This document shows, in pieces, positions 60,292 to 64,000 of a stretch of DNA of 64,000 nt. Below the pieces are notes generated by a model. It was not told the origin of the DNA, did not search any database, and saw only the letters and a list, made by a program, of their open reading frames with translations. Numbering within the stretch: position 1 is the first letter of the stretch; every line of letters begins with the position of its first letter. Position numbers and translations under genes: made by a program. The stretch comes from Terriglobia bacterium (GTDB taxonomy: Bacteria; Acidobacteriota; Terriglobia; UBA7540): contig JAIQGH010000005.1 of NCBI GenBank assembly GCA_020072655.1, positions 1 through 64,000 on the forward strand, read 5' to 3'.

Positions 60292-63200
60292 GTGGCGTCG
60301 GTGGAACCTTCCCGTCTGAAGCAGTGGCTGACGCGCCTCGCCCCCGTATATCCGGGCGAGGGACCGGTGGTGGGGCTTTGCCTCGCGGTCAACCTGCTGA
60401 TGGTCGCGGGGATTATGTTCGGCCGCAACGCGCGCGACTCCCTCTTCCTCTCCAGCTTCGGCGTCCAATACCTGCCCTACATGTATTTCGCCAACGCCGT
60501 CGTGCTGGTGGTCGCCTCGCTGTTCTACACGGCGCTCGTGGACCGCATCGACCGGGGGAAATTTCTGGCCGGCATCTCGCTGATCTTCGTGGTGTCGTTA
60601 ATTGTCAGCCGCGTCATTCTGGCGGGCCAGCCGCGCTGGTTTTATCCCGTCCTCTACATTATCGCCCAGGCCGTATGGAATTTTTCTCTCCTGCAGTTCT
60701 GGACGTTCCTGGGAGACTTGTTCGACACGCGCCAGGCAAAGCGACTTTTCCCGCTCATTGCCGTCGGCAGCCTGTTGGGAATGATCGGGGTCGGCGTGAC
60801 GTCCGCGCCCGTGGTGAAGGCCCTCGGGACGGAGAACATTCTGCTGGTCTGGGCGGGCCTGATCGCGGCCTCGCTGATTCTGGGGGGAATCGTCTACACG
60901 CGCTACCCCCCGGAGAAATCCCTGCCCGCCAAGGACAAGGCCTCGCTGCCGCCGCCGCGCCAGCTTTCGGAATGGGACAAGTTCAAAGATGGCGCCGCGC
61001 ACGTCCGCCGCGAGCCGCTGCTGCGCAACATGGCGCTCATCACCTTCCTGCTTTGGACGGTTTTCACGGTCGTCGATTTCAACTTCAACAAAGTCATGAA
61101 GGACACCTATCCCAACAAGGACGTGCTCACCGCGTTCCTGGGCGGCTTCCGCGGCATCGCCGGCTTCCTCTGCCTGATCATCCAACTCTTCCTGACCTCG
61201 ACGCTGATTTCCCGCCTGGGAGTCGGCACGACGATTGCCTTTCATCCTTTCTACCTTTCGCTATCGACGCTCTGGATGAGTTTGAGCTTCGGCTATACCT
61301 CCGTGTATGCCGCCAAGCTCGGCGACCACGTCCTGCTCTATACATTCCAGGATTCATCCTTCCAGCTTCTTTACAGCCCGGTGCCGCTCGATCGGCGGGC
61401 GCGCATTCGCGGCTTCATCGACGGCTACATCAAGCCCCTCTCGATGGCCGCTGCCGGCGTGCTGCTCCTGCTGGGGATGCGTTATCTCCAACTGCGCCAG
61501 ATTGCCATGATCGGTTTTGTGCTGGCCTTCGCGTGGTTGCTCGTCGCGGTGACGACCCGGAACGGTTACATCCGCGCCTTGCTCGCCAATCTTCAGGCCG
61601 ACAGCCCCGCGCTCCGCCAAGCCGCGGCGAATGCCTTGCGCAAGATGGAAGATCCCGCCAGCCTGGCCATCATTGCCGACACCCTGCGCACCTCGAGCCC
61701 CGAGCGCGTGGTGGTGGCCATCCAATTCCTGGAACATTTCCCGGGCGAGCAGGCTGACGATTCCCTGGTCGCGCTGCTCGATCATGCTGATGGCCGAGTG
61801 CGCGCCACAGCCGTGAGCGCTTTGGGGCGCCGCGGTGGAGCGAGATTCGTTGACCGGCTGACGCCTCTCATCGCCGATCCCGACCCGCGCGTTCGAGCCA
61901 ACGTCGTCGAAGCGCTCGCCGCGACCGAAGACCCGGCGTTGGTCGAGAAGCTGCAACCCCTGCTCAAAGATCCTTCCCTGCGGGCGCGCATCAATACTGT
62001 CCTCACCATCGCCGCGATCCAGGGCGTCTCGACGGCGCTGGAATCGCTGCCGCTCATCCGCGAGCTGGCCCACGGAGACGAGAAGGCGCGCTCCACCGCC
62101 ACGTTCGCTCTCGGCCGGTTGCCGCTCGAAGATTCCATGGATCTGCTTGTCGAGCTGCTGAACGACCCGGACCTGCGCATTCGCTGCGAGGCCGCGCAGG
62201 CCCTCGGGCGGATTGGCACGGCGCGCGTCATCCCGCCGCTCATCGAAGCATTGGCGGGCCCGGCGGAATTGCGCCACGATGTGCGGCGCAGTCTCGCCGG
62301 CATCCTGAAAAAGTCGGGCGCGCCGTGCATCCAGGCCGCGGCGGAGACGGCGCTCCACACCGAGCGCGTGGAAATCCGCAGCGAGCTCGCCGACGTCCTG
62401 GGGCGCTTGAAAGAACCGCTGGTGATCGACCCTCTGGTCAAATTGCTGAAGGACCCCGAGTGGCGAGTCCGCTGGAAGGTGCTCAAGTCATTCGAGAAGG
62501 TGGCGCGTGATCTGAAGCTTCCCGAGACCGCGCGCACGGCGCTGTTCGATTACGCTCACTCGGAGCTCGGCGCCTTCCGCCACAGTGTGCTCTGCTCGCA
62601 CGCGCTGGTGCCCAAGCCCACCACCGACGCCGGGCGCCTGCTCTCCCTGGCCTTGGAGGAAGATCGCCTCAACATTCAGGAACGCGTCTTCCACATGCTG
62701 GGGATTCTCTGCGGGCGCGACCGCATGTTGGCGATCTTCCAGAAGCTGCAGTCGCCGGAGTCGCGCGTGCGCGCCGATGCGCTGGAGGCGCTGGAAACAC
62801 TCGCGCCCAAAGCGGTCGCGCGGGAGGTGCTGGGACTCCTCGAGCCCGTGCCGACGAAGTCCGCCGGGGCGGCAGCCGCTCCGGCTCAGCCGCTGCTCCA
62901 ATCCCTCGCCACGCACTCGAAGCCGTGGATGCGCGCCTGCCTCGCCTACTATCTGGGGGACCATCCGCAGGGCGACGGCGAGGGTTTCCTGAAGGCGCTG
63001 CTCACCGACCGCGCGCCGCTGGTCCGCGAAACCGCGCTTTACGCCGGCTGGAAAGGACTGCACGATGCCTGGCGAGCAGAGCTTGAGGCCGCGGCCGGAT
63101 CTTCCGACATCTCTTTTGCCGCGGCCGCGCGCAAGATTCGCGCCCGAGCCCCCAACGGAACCGCAGCATCTCCGCAGCCGACAGAAAGGGAGGAAGCCAT

Positions 63201-63669
63201 GCTTCTCTCCATCGAAAAAGCCGTCTTCCTGAAATCCGCGCCACTGTTTGCGGCCATCGAGGGCGAAGAACTCGCCGCCCTGGCCGACATCGCGCTCGAA
63301 CATGCCTTCCAGCCGGGCGAGATCATCTTCGAAGAAAACCAGACCCCACACCACCTCTATGTCATCGTGGAGGGCAAGGTCGAGATCTTCCGGCGGGTGG
63401 ATTCGACTGAACGCGCGCTGGCTTATCTGGGAGAAAAGGAATGTTTCGGGGAGATGGCCATCCTCGACGACCAGCCGCGGTCGGCCTCCGTGCGCGCCGC
63501 GGAGCCAACCACCGTCCTCAAGATCGACCGCGAGAGCTTCCGCGAACTCATCCTCGAACGCCCGAACATCGCTTTCGCGATTTTCAGAATCCTGAGTGGC
63601 CGCCTCCGCCACCAGAATCTGGAGGCCGACCATCCGCCCGCGGTCTATAGCGGAGGGCAGTACGCCTGA
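60292..63669 (+). CDS. NTT/TLC-family nucleotide transporter-like domain fused to HEAT repeats and a cyclic-nucleotide-binding domain
   Basis: The 1,125-residue protein starts at GTG 60292. Residues 20-425 form about 12 membrane helices related to ATP/ADP translocases (Npt1/Npt2 type), with FGRNARDSLFLSSFGVQYLPYMYFANAVV, FWTFLGDLFDTRQAKRLFPLIAVGSLLGMI and LLYTFQDSSFQLLYSPVP. Residues 440-960 are HEAT-type repeats with the pattern PDxRVRANVVEALAxxxDPALVEKL. Residues 985-1110 form a cNMP-binding/CRP-like domain (FQPGEIIFEENQTPHHLYVIVEGKVEIFRR, GEMAILDDQPRSASVRAAE). Such fusions appear in some free-living bacteria where nucleotide import makes little sense, so a regulated, possibly non-nucleotide, role is likely. 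Substrate not determinable. Confidence 0.85.
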   Translation: MASVEPSRLKQWLTRLAPVYPGEGPVVGLCLAVNLLMVAGIMFGRNARDSLFLSSFGVQYLPYMYFANAVVLVVASLFYTALVDRIDRGKFLAGISLIFVVSLIVSRVILAGQPRWFYPVLYIIAQAVWNFSLLQFWTFLGDLFDTRQAKRLFPLIAVGSLLGMIGVGVTSAPVVKALGTENILLVWAGLIAASLILGGIVYTRYPPEKSLPAKDKASLPPPRQLSEWDKFKDGAAHVRREPLLRNMALITFLLWTVFTVVDFNFNKVMKDTYPNKDVLTAFLGGFRGIAGFLCLIIQLFLTSTLISRLGVGTTIAFHPFYLSLSTLWMSLSFGYTSVYAAKLGDHVLLYTFQDSSFQLLYSPVPLDRRARIRGFIDGYIKPLSMAAAGVLLLLGMRYLQLRQIAMIGFVLAFAWLLVAVTTRNGYIRALLANLQADSPALRQAAANALRKMEDPASLAIIADTLRTSSPERVVVAIQFLEHFPGEQADDSLVALLDHADGRVRATAVSALGRRGGARFVDRLTPLIADPDPRVRANVVEALAATEDPALVEKLQPLLKDPSLRARINTVLTIAAIQGVSTALESLPLIRELAHGDEKARSTATFALGRLPLEDSMDLLVELLNDPDLRIRCEAAQALGRIGTARVIPPLIEALAGPAELRHDVRRSLAGILKKSGAPCIQAAAETALHTERVEIRSELADVLGRLKEPLVIDPLVKLLKDPEWRVRWKVLKSFEKVARDLKLPETARTALFDYAHSELGAFRHSVLCSHALVPKPTTDAGRLLSLALEEDRLNIQERVFHMLGILCGRDRMLAIFQKLQSPESRVRADALEALETLAPKAVAREVLGLLEPVPTKSAGAAAAPAQPLLQSLATHSKPWMRACLAYYLGDHPQGDGEGFLKALLTDRAPLVRETALYAGWKGLHDAWRAELEAAAGSSDISFAAAARKIRARAPNGTAASPQPTEREEAMLLSIEKAVFLKSAPLFAAIEGEELAALADIALEHAFQPGEIIFEENQTPHHLYVIVEGKVEIFRRVDSTERALAYLGEKECFGEMAILDDQPRSASVRAAEPTTVLKIDRESFRELILERPNIAFAIFRILSGRLRHQNLEADHPPAVYSGGQYA

Positions 63670-63758
63670 ATTGTCGATTGAGGATTGAAGATTGATGATT
63701 GAAAAAACACTGGCGGTGGGCGCCAGTCGGCAATCATCAATCGTCAATCATCAATTAT
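63670..63758. repeat. inverted heptamer arrays around a hairpin, between convergent genes
   Basis: Five ATTGNNN units (63670-63704) and four CAATNNT units (63731-63758) are inverted. Between them is a perfect hairpin ACTGGCG-GTGGG-CGCCAGT (63709-63727). The array begins right after the fusion-gene stop and its end overlaps the fur stop codon, so it may terminate both convergent transcripts. Confidence 0.75.
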
Positions 63759-64000
63759 TCCTGGCACTTATCGCAGTATCCGCCCGCCTCGACGCGCACC
63801 ACGGAGATGCGGAACCGCCGCTCGCGCTCGATCTGCCCTTTCAGCTTCTCGAAGAGTGAGCTTTCGAATTCCTGGATGCGCCCGCACTTTATGCAGGCCA
63901 GGTGGATGTGGTCGCGGGTGGTCCGCGCTTCGTAGTAATGGCGGGCGCTCTCGAGGTGCATGAGGTCGAGCTCGTCCACCAGGCGGTGCTTTTTCAGCAA
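63755..64000 (-). CDS. Fur family transcriptional regulator (partial, 5' end outside the window)
   Basis: The last 81 residues of a Fur-type protein are encoded. MHLESARHYYEARTTRDHIHLACIKCGRIQEFESSLFEKL is the dimerisation-domain region with regulatory metal ligands (HYYE, D-H-I-H-L) and the structural zinc CxxC (CIKC), and the end ESGG-like VEAGGYCDKCQ supplies a second Cys pair. The N-terminal winged helix lies to the right of the window. Whether it senses iron, zinc or peroxide (Fur, Zur, PerR) cannot be told from this part. Confidence 0.88.
   Translation of the reverse strand: MLKKHRLVDELDLMHLESARHYYEARTTRDHIHLACIKCGRIQEFESSLFEKLKGQIERERRFRISVVRVEAGGYCDKCQE

Noticed and set aside
62488-63747. 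419-residue ORF antisense to the HEAT/cNMP region
   Set aside because: Shadow frame; composition and lack of motifs argue against coding.

Overview
The window is a GC-rich bacterial chromosome segment, most consistent with an Acidobacteriota-type organism. That placement is inference from gene content: a ~1,100-residue TonB-dependent receptor with an N-terminal carboxypeptidase-regulatory-like domain, a membrane-anchored 'RCQQFLSYVV' family protein beside secreted TPR proteins, BshB1, a TPR-fused multiheme cytochrome, and a pilus/secretion operon with a TPR-secretin. No rRNA or ribosomal protein marker is present to prove it.

Layout. 1-6400: an IS630-type transposase tail, SDR oxidoreductase, a four-helix-bundle (S23/IVP) gene bracketed by inverted heptamer arrays, bshB1, DedA, M48 protease, two DUF507 genes, tRNA-Val(TAC) and tRNA-Asp(GTC). 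6416-10189: dissimilatory sulfur genes aprB-aprA-sat (minus strand); sat carries one in-frame TAG at a position normally occupied by Tyr. 10599-18085: MFS transporter, hydantoinase/oxoprolinase B and A subunits, and a heptaheme-type cytochrome c with TPRs coupled to a small secreted protein. 18293-29174: Tat-exported putative glycoside hydrolase, TonB-dependent receptor, a membrane-anchored regulator-like protein and two TPR proteins. 29394-34843: FadR/GntR regulator, glycyl-radical activase, a very convincing trans-4-hydroxy-L-proline dehydratase (HypD), and aldose 1-epimerase. 35076-36948: CBS protein, secreted protein, MEDS-domain protein. 37056-48358: a 12-gene minus-strand type IV pilus/type II secretion operon (pilMNOP-like, GspE, GspF, three pseudopilin-like proteins, secretin, and three proteins sharing a PilP/GspC-like domain). 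48361-51031: accessory island with low-complexity heptamer arrays, a restriction-modification pair, and a broken REP-associated transposase with nested REP hairpins. 51057-58528: secreted proteins, FkbM methyltransferase, XRE regulator, PilZ protein, NarL/NarX-type two-component system, DUF1059. 58727-64000: a cytochrome c fused to rhodanese-like domains without catalytic cysteines, a nucleotide-transporter-HEAT-cNMP fusion protein, and a partial Fur regulator.

Functionally, the segment combines sulfur redox (AprBA, Sat, cytochrome-rhodanese), anaerobic amino acid use (HypD plus activase, both oxygen-sensitive families), multiheme electron transfer and polymer/nutrient uptake, which fits an anaerobic or facultative sediment/peat organism (inference).

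The least expected structure is a set of intergenic arrays with strict 7-bp periodicity but differing unit sequences, repeatedly found as inverted pairs (1024-1058/1480-1514, 43354-43380/43419-43443, 43864-43875/43898-43909, 63670-63704/63731-63758, and looser ones elsewhere). One pair brackets the S23-family gene and one intrudes into a pseudopilin leader. The second is a REPIN-like unit that has replaced the catalytic core of its own kind of transposase.
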